From Lactifluus volemus (taxonomy: Eukaryota > Basidiomycota > Agaricomycetes > Russulales > Russulaceae), in contig WTXI01000332.1 of assembly GCA_022376515.1 (NCBI GenBank), forward strand, positions 1-38,402: a DNA stretch of 38,402 nt. The letters are read 5' to 3'. Within the stretch, counting starts at the first letter, position 1, and each line of letters starts with the position of its first letter. A model generated the notes under the pieces. That model searched no databases and had not been told where the DNA came from. It saw nothing but the letters and a program-made list of their open reading frames with translations. Positions 1 through 10,659 of this stretch are shown piece after piece. The position numbers and the translations under genes are program-made.

Positions 1-124
1 GTCAGTTCAAAGTACCGTTTTTTACACAGCTTACTTTAAAAGTATATTGTTACTGTGAGTTACACATCTCATTATCTTCGTGTGCGACGTTGACTCGCGA
101 CACGTAGTCCTATACACTACATCT

Positions 125-1076
125 ATGTCCACCACTGAGCAGCAGCAGAAAGCACCTCAGGATTTACGGAATGTCGTTAACTTTCTCCGTAGTAGTAAAG
201 CGGGGCTCAAGAACAGAGTGGGGGTTTTGAATGGCAAGCGCGTGGATTATTTCAAAGGTGGGCGATCAACGGCTTTGGAATTCCATCGCTTTTGTGTGCA
301 TTTATTCACCTCGTTGCTAGGCAAGTCAGCTATAAAGGCAGTCCTGTCACCCGCGTACGCCAAAGTCAAGAATGCACCCAAAGTCACTTCAGAAGCCGAG
401 GCGCAGGAACTCCTTCATAAAATCATCCCATTTGCTTTCTTTCTACGAGTCAACCGCGGCCAGCCAGTGGGCTCTGCATCATCTCCAAAGACAGTAGAGG
501 TCAACCCGATGCAGGTATTCAATCCTGACGAATATTATGCTTGGTTCTACGAAGGATCACAATGGACAAACTATGTCGGTGGTATCGCAATGGTCGCTCT
601 TACCCTAGCTGGCGTCATGTTCCCTCTCTGGCCCCCTATCCTGCGTCAAGGCGTCTGGTACCTCCTCATGGCTTTGTTGGGTCTCATTGGACTACTTCTC
701 GTCATCGCCGTGATACGATTGATATTCTACATCATCACTGTAATCGTGGCAAGTCCAGGCATATGGATATTTCCGCGTTTGTTCGCAGATGTCGGATTCG
801 TACGTCCCCATACTCATGGACTACTTTTTGGCCTTAATCTCGTATCCAGGTTGACTCCTTCATCCCCTCTGGGAGTGGGACCTCCCGAAAAAGAAATCAA
901 AGAAGAAGAAATCTGCCGAAAAATCAGACAAGACCAAGAATGTGGATAGCGGCGCCGCCACACCCGAAGTTGTGGAGGGAGAGGCAGATGATTCCGGAGT
1001 TTCGGTTCCAAATTCACGTTCGGGAAGTCGTGCGGCAACAGTCACGGTGGAGGAGGTCCCTGACGAGAATTCATGA
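125..1076 (+). CDS. sec62: Sec62 translocation protein, one apparent frameshift
   Basis: Sec62 is an ER-membrane subunit of the Sec62/63 complex that helps post-translational import through the Sec61 channel. I start at the ATG at 125 (MSTTEQQQKAP) rather than the upstream GTG. The soluble N-terminal domain is followed by the family motif DEYYAWFYEGSQW and two adjacent membrane helices. A 50-base intron (800-849, GTACGT...CCAG) restores the conserved VDSFIP. The expected continuation PLWEWDLPKKKSKKKKS, then an acidic tail ending VPDENS and TGA at 1076, lies in another frame. One base appears to be missing from the C-run near 863-868. Without the correction the tail becomes arginine-rich and unlike the family. 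The gene converges on the TPR gene with a 62-base gap. Identification is firm; whether the shift is an error or a mutation is open. Confidence 0.9.
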
Positions 1077-1138
1077 TAGATATATTGACTTTGTCTGCTT
1101 GTGGATATTGCCTCTGTAGCCGCTACATCCGACTATAT

Positions 1139-2699
1139 CTATTCACTCGACACAGAACCTGCCTCGACATCTGACCGCGTTGATGTGTGCAGCGGCGCAT
1201 CAAATTGTTTTCTGTCCAACCTCCGAATCGCGTTTCGGACTTGTATTACACCTTCCTGCCATTTAAGCCTCTTGGATTGCTCCAAAGACCGTTCGAACCA
1301 CTTCCGGGCAGATTTTGAGTCATCGTTCATCTTTGAAAAGAAGAAAATGAGTCCCGCACCCCCAAACGTCAGAGAAACGTGGACAAGGTACGTACCTCAC
1401 GGAGAGAACCGAGGTTAAATAAAACGACTGCCAGCGCTTCTTCGCATACGCGGGCACTGCCCCCCGTCTTCTGTAATAAGGAGAGGGCTTGCCGGCCCAA
1501 GCCTCGGACTGTTCCAATACAACGGGAGTGGGTGTGCTCCGCATGAACAGTTCCGAGAGGTTGTTCATCAACTGCGCCCCTGGAGACGACAATTTTTGAT
1601 CCGTCACAAAGCCAACACATCAAGGATAAGCAGTGCAAACCTCGCATAGTTCCTCGGGAGTGGTTTTCCTCGGAGAGGTGACCGGAGGAACCAACAAAGA
1701 TATGGTGTGGAGATAGAGTGGCACGGCAAATCTAAAAACAAGGGAAGACAGTACGGATAGGGTCAATCAACCTTTTTAAAAACAAGAGGGGAAGTTCCTC
1801 ACGTTAATTTACCCGTCCGCGCGTAGAAGGCCCCGAGCGTTTCCAACGGGGCTCCGATGTCGGTCACGCTGACCCATTTTGGTAACTCCAGGTCAGCAAG
1901 AATGCTCTTTTCACTCTTTCCCCCTGGTTTGACGTTTCCAACGTCTTTTGCGAGCTTCAGCACTTCCTCGACTGACCAGGTCAACCACCGCTCCTCCTCC
2001 TCTTCGCCCAGTTGATATGTTTCCGCCATTTTACCAAGTTTCTGTCCTAGAGATATCGCACGCAGCCTCTCCTCGTTGGTGAGAGTAGACCAATGCCTCC
2101 GTAGGTGCTCTAGCGCAGCGAGATATGTTTCGTAAGCCTTCTTCGGCTGGTCGTCTTCTTCGAGAACTTCGCCGAGCGTGATCGCTATTCCCGAAAGTTT
2201 CAAGTAAGGTGACGGAGAAAACCGATCAGGGGGCATCGATAGAGCTGTTTCAAGAGCTCTGGATCCCTCGAATAAGTCGCAAAGGAAATGTTACACCGTG
2301 AAACACGCACCGTGCTATTAGCTTACGGCTGAGAGCAAGGTTCCCTTGTTGCTTAGCCTTTACGCCTGTCCTTAAATCCGGGCGAACTTCCTGAGGCCAA
2401 ATAGCGAAAGAAGAATAAAATTCATATCTGCCAGAGTAATTCTCAGCATATCACAGCAAAGCTGAGGAGAGGAGACATACGGACACCCCAATCAATGTTG
2501 AGACAAAGCCCAGACCTATCAGGCCGAGAAAGATGGTTCCAACGCGATTGAATTCTGCAGGCAACGCCGCTCGGGATCGAAATATTGTCCTGCGGGGGTA
2601 TCCAAGGTATCGTGAAGTAAGTAAATTTCCATGGTGAGCACCGAGACGTGGAAGACCAGCAGCAGAGGAGCGAGTAAAGCGTAACGATAGTGATGTCAT
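1139..2699 (-). CDS. Mitochondrial TPR protein, Mgr3-like, with frame breaks
   Basis: The N-terminus (MTSLSLRFTRSSAAGL) is basic and hydroxylated like a mitochondrial presequence. It is followed by a membrane helix (VGTIFLGLIGLGFVSTLIG) and then TPR-like helices, including the FAIWPQEVRPDLRTGVKAK region, PYLKLSGIAITLGEVLEED, QLMNNLSELFMR, CEEALAVVLFNLGSLRE and ARKWFERSLEQSKRL. This layout matches fungal Mgr3-type adaptors of the mitochondrial inner-membrane i-AAA protease, so that role is inferred from family resemblance. About six exons are visible, with introns at about 2428-2480, 2267-2310, 1732-1805, 1584-1643 and 1332-1396. Inside one exon the frame changes between EAWAGK and ALSLLQKTGG (about 1485-1495). 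The first two junctions are also out of phase by one base. The ATG at 2699 was preferred to one at 2781, which would overlap vps16 and encodes nothing recognisable. Confidence 0.68.
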
Positions 2700-2779
2700 C
2701 TGGCCAACAATGACAAGGAGAGATTACGTGATACTTCAAGTTCACGTCCCCACGACTGACTGCGAGCTCAAAGTCGAAC

Positions 2780-5700
2780 ATGGCAGAGCACCCTACGACA
2801 TCATGGCAGGCTATGCAAGACGGAAATGTCTTCTATAGACAACAGCGATTCTATACCCTGGATGGAAAACTGCCTAGTATTGGTGATTGCGTCGTCGCCG
2901 GTTGCCGCAACGGTGGTCCTTTGGGTGAGTGTAGCCATAACTCGAGATTTACCCAGAGATTCAGAGTGGATCCAACAGCATTCATGAGAGACACTTCAAA
3001 AATGATTGCTATCGCAACTGCGACACCAATGTTCGCGAAATCACAAGTACAGGTGTATTCATCCGCTGGAGAGGGTTTGCTGCTGCTCAGTGTGCGTACC
3101 GAGCATTATCTGGCTGCTTATGGGCTCATATATTTTTTAGTGGGATCAAGCTAAGATTATTCGGTTTGGTTGGACAGGTGACGAGAGACTGGTAATTCTA
3201 AATGAGGAGGGCGTATATCGTCTCTACGACCTACAAGGCGACTACGTTCAATTCTCTTTGGGAACAGATGCGGGAGAGGTTGGAATCACAGACGCCCGTA
3301 TACACGAGAACGGCCTTGTAGCGATGACAGGCTCATTACAACTGTTGGAGGTCAAGGGATGGGAAGGCGGTAAACCATTGGTCTTAGCCAACCCGAGTGA
3401 GTCAATTTCGACTAGATTCGCGGGTCCTTTAATCGACCAGATAGGTAGATCTTTCCGAGCCACCCACCGTTTGGACCCTCATTCCGCCCGATCTCACGAT
3501 ATCTCGTCACGTTGAGGTTCTACTTGCTGTCGAGACGAGCGTACTCTCTGTGGACAACCTTGAGGCAGCTGACCAACGTCTTTCTCGAGGGCCATTTACA
3601 CACATGGCCCCATCTCCTAATGGAAAGTCACTTGCCCTGTTAACGATGACTGGCATACTTTGGGTTATCTTGGCCAACTTTCAGCGAAACCTGGCTGAGT
3701 TTGATACCACGACCGTCGCCGGTGCCGAGAGTCCCGTTAGACAGGTTGAGTGGTGCGGTAATGACGCCATTCTTGTCACTTGGGATACATTTGTACTGTT
3801 GGTGGGCCCATTTGGTGATACATTACAGTGTGTTCTATCTTGGCGACCTCCATGCATAACTAAGACCAAACTCCAGTTTTTTCTACGCCGGACCCACGTT
3901 TGCTGTCACAGAGGTTGATGGCGTCAGAGTGCTCGGTGCCGACACATGCGACTTCATTCAGAAAGTTCCTGGTAGTCTTGACGTTCTAAAGAACTGGGTG
4001 CTTCGCTGACTGCCATTTAAGAATCTAGTGTGTCCGTTTTTCGACCAGGGTCTACGTCACCCTCCGCTATTCTATTCGACGCTTGGGAGAACTTCCATAA
4101 ACGCTCTCCTAAAGCCGATGAAAGCATACGCAGTATCAAACCGGACCTCGCCGCAGCTGTCGATGAGGTCATTGCTGCAGCGGCACAGGAGTGGGAACCC
4201 ACATGGCAACGGAAACTGTTGAGTGTACGACTTCTTTTTGTCTTGTGTTGAACCCCTCGATACAATTCGGGAACTTTGACCTCCTTAGGCCGCAAACTTT
4301 GGCAAGTCGTTTTTGGACTTGTATAACCCAAATGATTTCGTAAACATGGGAAAGACACTCAAGGTCCTTAACGCAGTGCGTCAGTTCGAGGTGGGCATGC
4401 CCATCACTCACTTTCAGTGCGCCCATTTTCCTCGTGCGATACCTTTTCTTTTTACCGATAATGACAAGATACAACTATCTCTCGCCTACGCATCTCATTT
4501 CTCGACTGACCTCACGGAATCTGCACCTTCTGGCTCTCAACATATCATCTTTCTTGTCTCTCTCACCGGATCATGTTCTTAAACACTGGGCGTCTGCAAA
4601 GATCTCAAAGTCAAAACCGGTCGTCAGTAGCACCGGTCAAGATGCCGAGGTGATAGGCGACGAAGAGGTATCGAGGGCTATTGTGGAGAAATTCGAGAAA
4701 TTAGGCGGCGCCTCTGTCAGCTACGCGGAGATCGCAAAGAAGGCCTGGGAGGTCGGCAGAACTCGCCTGGCTACGATGGTGAGCACTGTTGGCTCTCGAC
4801 GTCGGATGCAATCTAAGAAAATGTAGCTATTGGACCATGAACCGAGGGCCTCAGATCAGGTTCCCTTATTGCTCATGATGATGGAAGATCGATTAGCTCT
4901 CCAGAAGGCGGTTGATAGTGGTGATACCGATCTAGGTATGTTGTCACGACTTGATATAGAAGAACGTGCTTATTCACTCCTGTTCAGTGTATCACGTCTT
5001 GTTGCAGCTATACAAGCGCCTACGTTTGGGAGATTTCTTCCGTTTAATAGAGGACGGTGGCTCCAGCCTCGCACCAGCAAGCCGGCTGCTACAAGTATAT
5101 GCGAGGGAGCAGAACCCAGAGATGCTCCGGGACTTCTATTACTCGGATGATAGACGCGTCGAGAGTGCTGTGCTCAACTTGGAAGAGGCCAGGCGAATGA
5201 AGGCAAGTAGCCAACTCTTTTTTTTTGGTCTGTGATTCTACAAAGCCAATGTCCTGCCTCAGGACCCTGCTGCGAAGATCACATCGATCAAAGCCGCACA
5301 GAAGTTCTTCTCGGAGGATAAGGAGCGATCGTTTGAGGCCAAGGTTGGTTTTCTGTCTCATGGTGGAAACTTGGCATGCTTTGCATCGCGACCGTCGCGT
5401 CGCGGTCCTGACCCATGATTTTTTTTAGATGATGGACGAGTACGGTCGATTATTGACATTCCAACAAGCGCTTGAGAAGGAAGCGACGGACAGGATAGAG
5501 TTTTTCGGGCTAAGCGTCGATGATACCATCAAGAAATGCCTCCTCAACGGCATGTCCAAACGCGCCGACAAACTCAAATCGGACTTTAAAGTACCCGACA
5601 AGAGGTATTAGTTATAACCCCCCCCGGGTCATAAATCCTGACCCCCTTATGAACAGGTTTTGGTTCCTGAAACTACACGCATTAACGGCTATGCGAGACT

Positions 5701-6044
5701 TTGAAGGTCTAGAGACGTTTTCGCGGTCAAAGCGGAGTCCGATCGGGTACGAGGCATTCGTGAGACATCTCGTTGAGAAGGGGCACGCGAAGGAAGCCGT
5801 TAGTTTCGTGCAGCGTTGCGACGCAAACAAGCGCGTTGACCTCTATGTCGAGTGCGGAGAGTGGGTAATGGCCGGGAAGGAGTGCAAGGAGCGCGGAGAT
5901 CGCGCCAGACTAGAGTGCGTATATCTTTTCGTTTGTTCTCCCTGCTCAAATCACTAATTGGGGCGATGCAGGAAGTTACGTGCTTCATGTCCCAATTCAT
6001 TGATCGCCCGGGAGTTGGATCAAATCGAATCTACGATGAAGTGA
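2780..6044 (+). CDS. vps16: Vps16, core subunit of HOPS/CORVET tethering complexes
   Basis: Vps16 is a class C Vps core subunit needed for tethering and fusion at endosomes and the vacuole. The N-terminal beta-propeller region ([20 protein letters not shown] ... [21 protein letters not shown] ... [17 protein letters not shown] ... [16 protein letters not shown]) is followed by the helical C-terminal half ([71 protein letters not shown]). The last exon ends [12 protein letters not shown] with TGA at 6042-6044. The gene has at least twelve short introns, one of them GC-AG (5203-5262). The splice near 4219-4289 does not restore frame without a one- or two-base adjustment. Its ATG lies 80 bases from the divergent TPR gene. 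The final nine codons lie inside a direct repeat also found at 14365. Confidence 0.9.
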
Positions 6045-6535
6045 ACTTCCTTCCCCAGTCTTGCATTATAGTTCAGAGTAGCTTTTCTTATCATTAAGCT
6101 ACCATGGTTCGCTCATCCTAAGTAAAGTGTGACATCCCCAACGCCGCATTCGCTTTGGCTCATTATCTATTCCACTCTTTGAAGAAGATCGACAGCATGC
6201 ATACCAAAGAAGAACACATCCCACCAAACCCATCGAGGAAAACGACGTACCTCCCGCGTGATGCGACGCTGGTCCATGTTGCCAAGTTGCTCATAGTCTG
6301 CCCAGTTCGGACATTCCCTCGGAAGGCAAGGCAAGAAAATAGTGTAAAAAAGACGAGAATGGATGTACATACATTCCACTGACAACGTCGCAGTACTTTG
6401 AGAAGTGCTACTATCCATGTGTGAAGAGTGAGGCTCAGTCCATGGTATGTAAATCACCCAAATGAAATGAATGAGAATGTTGGTGATCTGCACCCACATT
6501 CCTTCTTGAAACAGATTTATCCCTTTACAATGGCA
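6019..6535. repeat. Left copy of the duplicated vps16-syg1 junction
   Basis: This block begins inside the last codons of vps16 and matches 14365-14979 in the same orientation. The first 66 bases differ at one position. Further on it carries about 75 extra bases (about 6088-6160) and lacks 151 bases present on the right (14522-14672), and it ends at ACAATGGCA. Because it holds the vps16 tail, the spacer and syg1 3' sequence, it records an ancestral convergent vps16-syg1 arrangement. Confidence 0.85.
6165..6535 (-). pseudogene. syg1: Fragment of syg1 3' end (EXS domain tail)
   Basis: Read on the minus strand, this is a genomic copy of the end of the EXS-domain gene at 14538-18606. NILIHFIWVIYIP, an intron-like stretch, then LGNMDQRRITREV correspond to NVLIRFIWVIYIP and IGNMDQYRITREV of the full gene. 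It lacks the 151 bases that hold the stop codon and the last 44 or so codons of syg1, and has frameshifts, so it cannot be functional. Retention of intron sequence argues for DNA-level duplication rather than reverse transcription. From 6391 onward all CpG sites of the parent have become TpG or CpA. Confidence 0.8.
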
Positions 6536-6538
6536 CAC

Positions 6539-6941
6539 ATCCCTAGTTGGGAATTGGAATCCATGAGGGAGGCATATATCACACCAAACTTCAAAGAGTG
6601 TCTTCCTCATACAGTATATTCATTCATGTTTGAAACTGCATTACATATCATAAAATCTACTCTGTATGCCATCTTTGACTTCTTCTCCATTGGCTTTTCT
6701 GAAGGAGCCTCCACATTTCTTCAATGTTTCACACAAGGCCCCAGAGTGGGTGGTGTGAAACATTGGAGAAATGTGGAGGCTCCTTAAGAGAAGCCAATGG
6801 AGAGGCAATCATAGATAGCAAATGGAGTAGTTTTAATGAGATGTAGAGCAGTTTCAAACAAGAATATATGAGGAAGACACTCTTTGTCAAGATCAGTGTG
6901 ATATATACCTCCCTCATGGATTCCAATTCCCAACTAGGGAT
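6539..6941. mobile_element. Foldback MITE-like element, about 403 bases
   Basis: The two halves are imperfect inverted copies of each other. The left terminus ATCCCTAGTTGGGAATTGGA is repeated in reverse complement at the right terminus (6922-6941), and similarity continues inward for nearly 200 bases to a short centre near 6735-6750. There is no coding capacity, no CpG dinucleotide and high A+T, as in a non-autonomous DNA transposon. I see no clear target-site duplication (AC before, AG after), so the superfamily cannot be assigned. Its left edge coincides within three bases with the end of the duplicated junction. Confidence 0.72.
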
Positions 6942-7246
6942 AGGTAGCAGGTCATTGCAAGGGGGAGGCAAGACATGAGGAGTGGAGGTGGGATATCTTG
7001 AACAGGAGGCACAATACTAGTCTGAAACAGCCCATATTCAGTGTGACCTCTCACAAATCCAGTTACAAGTGGCTCAGGCATGGCAGGGAGTGCAAGTTCC
7101 TGCCCAAGATTGGGGGTAGGGAGGACAAGACGGGCAGGAAGCAGATGAGGAGGGGTAACGTGGAGTTAGGCCTTCCAAATGCGGCCTAGGTTTTAGATAG
7201 AATTTTGAATTTTCTGTCTTCGCAGGGCGTCTTAGCACCCAACTAG
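6942..7246. other. CpG-poor spacer between foldback element and fas2 fragment
   Basis: No gene is recognised. The sequence is rich in TG and CA and almost free of CpG up to 7130, continuing the depletion seen in the foldback element. It may be the remnant of a methylated repeat. A 63-codon reading frame at 6998-7189 resembles nothing I know. Confidence 0.5.
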
Positions 7247-9460
7247 GCAGTCGTTCCAGTTCCTTTCAATCAACATCCCCTCCGCTGCTGTTTCAGGAAA
7301 TCGACGGTCTTGACGATAAGTCTGAGCTCACGCGCCGCTGTGAACCTTCCGCGACTCCGAGCCCTCGGGGCCATCAAAACCAAAAAGGCAAGCCGTCAAA
7401 TTGTAACTCGTCCGACGCAGGTTGTTCTCCCATTTTCCCCTAATCATGGCCTCTTCGGCAAAGATAGTCTCTATTCCGGATCTAAAATCTCTCGAAACGC
7501 TTTTCAACCGTTGGTCTTCAGAAAGCTGCGAGTATATTTGCCTTGTAGGAGCTGTCATTCGGTGAGTCGGTCTTGCGGCTCCGGCCTGCGATATCAAACA
7601 ATCCTCCAGCTGGACTTGTGGTACTGGTCCTACGGACCAATCCAATATGATCACCCAGCAAGTCGATACGCACGGCGTACGCACTTTCTCTGCCGAGGAA
7701 ATGGCCTTCAACATTCTCGGACTTATGCTATTCAGCATTACGCAAGTCGAACCAGTCTGGGGAGACTTTAGTGGTGACTTCGACCGAATCGCGGGTCTGG
7801 CCGACGTAGCAGCCCGTGTCCGTGCTGACATCAACAAGAACGCCGACCTTCGTCGTACTATTGCTCGCGACAACACCGCCGAGTTTAAGATCGTCAATGA
7901 GGCTGAGGCCGAGCGGGTTCTTTAGACTGTCAATATCACCCCTCGCGCCAATTTCCGCTGTGAATTTCCCGATCTCCCTGAGGCGCATACTCTCGACTCA
8001 CTCTCTCGATAAAGTCCTCTTGTCTCTGGCTTCGGTGAAGTCGGGCCATGGGGGTCTTCTCGCACGCGATGGGAGATGGTAGCGAAAGGTTGTTTGACGG
8101 ACTCTGACCCCCGAGGGTATTGAGATGGCGTGGGTGATGGTATATCAAACATTTCGATGGACGTTTCAAAGATGGCACTCTTCACTTTGGTTGGGTTGAC
8201 GCGAAGACGGGAGAACCTGTCGACGACAAGGACGTCCGGGCCAGGTACGAGAATAAAATTATGAACCACACTGGCGTGCGCTTTATCGATGAGCCAATTT
8301 AAATGCTAACTCTAATATTCCTGAAAGTTTACATCAATTGAGGTCCTGATTCGGACGCCGAAATTTTCAAGGAGCATGGCGATAACTGTGACATCTGGGC
8401 AGGTGAGGGTGGCCAGTGGTTCGTTAAACTGAAGAAGGGCGTTCGCGTCTATATCCCGAAGGCGATCTCCTACAATCGACTCGTCGCTGGCTAACTCCCC
8501 ACTGGGTGGAACGCTACACGCTACGGCATCCCCGAGGCCATGATTGCACACACTGCTCGTGTTTCGCTTTGTTCACTCGTGGCCACTGCTGAGGCTCTCA
8601 ATCATGCTGGTATTACCGATCCACATAGACTTTATCAACACATCCACCCTTCTGAGGTCGGAACCCCGGAGCGACATCATGTAAGAGACGTACTTCTTTT
8701 CCTCTACTGGAAATTTTTAACGTAGTGTTGGACAGTCTCATCAACACCACTGCTGGGGTGGATCAATTTACTTATCAATGCCTTCAAGCGGACCAGTCAA
8801 GATTCCAGTTGACACTTGGTGAGCAGTGCAGTTAGATCTGATCGACAACTGACTGAATAATTTCGCAATGCGACTGCTCTTCAGTCCATGGAGATCGCTT
8901 CTGATACCATTCTGTCTGAAAAGGCGAAGGTTGGTGGCTTTGATGACCTGTGAGGAGGGCTTCTACGGGTTCGGCAACATGAAGGCCACTAGCAACTCGG
9001 AGACTGAGCTCGCGATGGGCGATGAGCCTGCAGAGATGTCGCGGCCAACTACGACTCGCGCAGGGATGGTTTTTCATCGTGCCTGGAGTATCATTTGTTA
9101 ATCGAATGAGTTGCAGTTCATGGAGTCTCTCAAGGTGTTTGCACAAACATAGTTATGTCTGCCAAGACCGTTCTAAGAATTTTGTTGCCCAATTCGTGGC
9201 GTCCTCGCCTTCACTTCCATGTCGACGTAAGTTGTCTTGATCGGCTGTTCCCAGTTGCTTTTGCAGTGACAAAGCTGGTCGCTCCCTGGTCGTGGCGCGC
9301 TTAGCATTGCGCGCGAAGTCCACACTATAAACATCCCCTCTCATGTCCTCGACATCGGTTACTGTGCTCGTCAGAATTATTTCCGCCGTAGGCAGATCGG
9401 AGACTAGCTCCAAGAACAACTCAAAGAGGAGGTGGAGCTCCGCAAGGCCAGGTGGCGAAC
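7247..9460 (+). pseudogene. fas2: Decayed fragment of fungal fatty-acid synthase alpha subunit
   Basis: The conceptual pieces follow fas2 order from the ketoreductase domain into the ketoacyl-synthase domain: [159 protein letters not shown] and FRRRQIGD. The frame changes many times and stop codons interrupt it. Where fas2 has the catalytic Cys (CATALQ-type motif), the readable frame gives NATALQ. Two introns (about 7562-7610 and 9229-9268) are still recognisable, so this is a DNA copy and not a retrocopy. Both the N-terminal acyl-carrier part and the C-terminus are missing. A functional fas2 is expected elsewhere in the genome. Confidence 0.9.
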
Positions 9461-10659
9461 AAGCAGCAAGGGGCGTGCACGATTTCTTTTCAATCTCACT
9501 TGCACTGACTCAGAGACATCCAGCATCGCAGTGAATTGACATTGGACATGCATACTATTGACAGCATGTTGTTGAGAGGCTTCTTTACTTTACAAATTAA
9601 CATGTTGCTAATCCGATGGTTGGATTCTGTAGGGACACAATTTCCTGCAGTGACAGCAGTGCAGGTCGAAGATTCAGATCACGCGTCCACGTGTGTCATG
9701 TGTCTCTTGTAGATCGTGTAGGGCCATCAGTCTGTTCTGGAGTTGGTGACGTGGTGTGGTTCCGCCATGTGAGGTGCTGCTAGAAGGCGCCACATTGACA
9801 CGTACCGAGACATCGAAGAGAGGATGTCGCGCACGTAGGTTCGATATGCCGCTCAGTTATGTAGGTGGTCCAAGATGAGCGTGAGCAGTGTGAGTAGTAT
9901 CTTTCTCCTCTCCACCTCTATCTTTTTGACTAATAGATCATGCTCTGCTTCGTCGTCATTGACATTGGTGCCTGAAACAGAAGACGCTGGCACCATCTCT
10001 ACGTCCTATCATCTGTCGTGGGTGTGGGTGTGGATATGAGGGTTTCTGTCTACAACGAGGAAATTTCACTCTGTCACGTACTAGCACACCGCAGGGCATG
10101 GCGCATGTGTCGTCAGAGCCTGTGCTTGCGTTTGTGTGTATACAACCATATCCGCTTCTTTTTACCTCTCCGCGTTTACGACTGTACAACTGCCTGTTGC
10201 ATTTTTTCTCTGCATGCATTACTACCTTTACGAGCTTCCTCTGTTGCTCATTCCGTACATTCCAGTCAGTGCGCATCGTCTCGTGGTGCGTAGTAAATTG
10301 AAAATTTGAGGGGCTTATGTCAGCTCTCTGTTCAGACCTACACTCCTGCCCTCTCATTCAGGTAGGGCCAATTAGAGTTTGTCGTCGATGTCCGACTCGG
10401 ATATGCTTTGTAGCACTTGGTTCCGCCTTCAAATTGTAAAAAGGGGGTCTGCCCTCATGATGTCCCAAAGCTATCCAGATCGCCCTAAATGACCTTCAAT
10501 CACGTTCACACATGCCATTGCTCGCCTTCCTGAAAGTGCCCAGTTGGTGGTTTACCATTCCCCCCCCCTGATTGAAAGGCTCTGTGAACGTGAACCAAGT
10601 CCGAGTCGTGAGTTCCAAACCTTTCAAGTTGTTTCACTGATCTGCTCACTGACTTGCAG
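9461..10659. other. Non-coding spacer in the inserted segment
   Basis: No gene is recognised on either strand. Open frames here are short and resemble nothing known. The last 150 bases may hold the upstream exon of the F-box gene (an ATG at about 10514, then a C8 run at 10560), but I could not fix its limits. Confidence 0.5.

Noticed and set aside
2443..2781. Longer minus-strand frame starting at 2781 as the TPR gene start
   Set aside because: It overlaps the vps16 start codon and its translation has no presequence or TPR features, while the frame from 2699 gives a mitochondrial-like leader and a membrane helix.
6019..6535. Left repeat as a target-site duplication of a transposon
   Set aside because: Over 500 bases is far too long for any transposase-made duplication; segmental duplication or recombination fits better.
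7328..7897. 189-codon minus-strand frame as a gene
   Set aside because: It is antisense to clear fas2 sequence on the plus strand and resembles no family.
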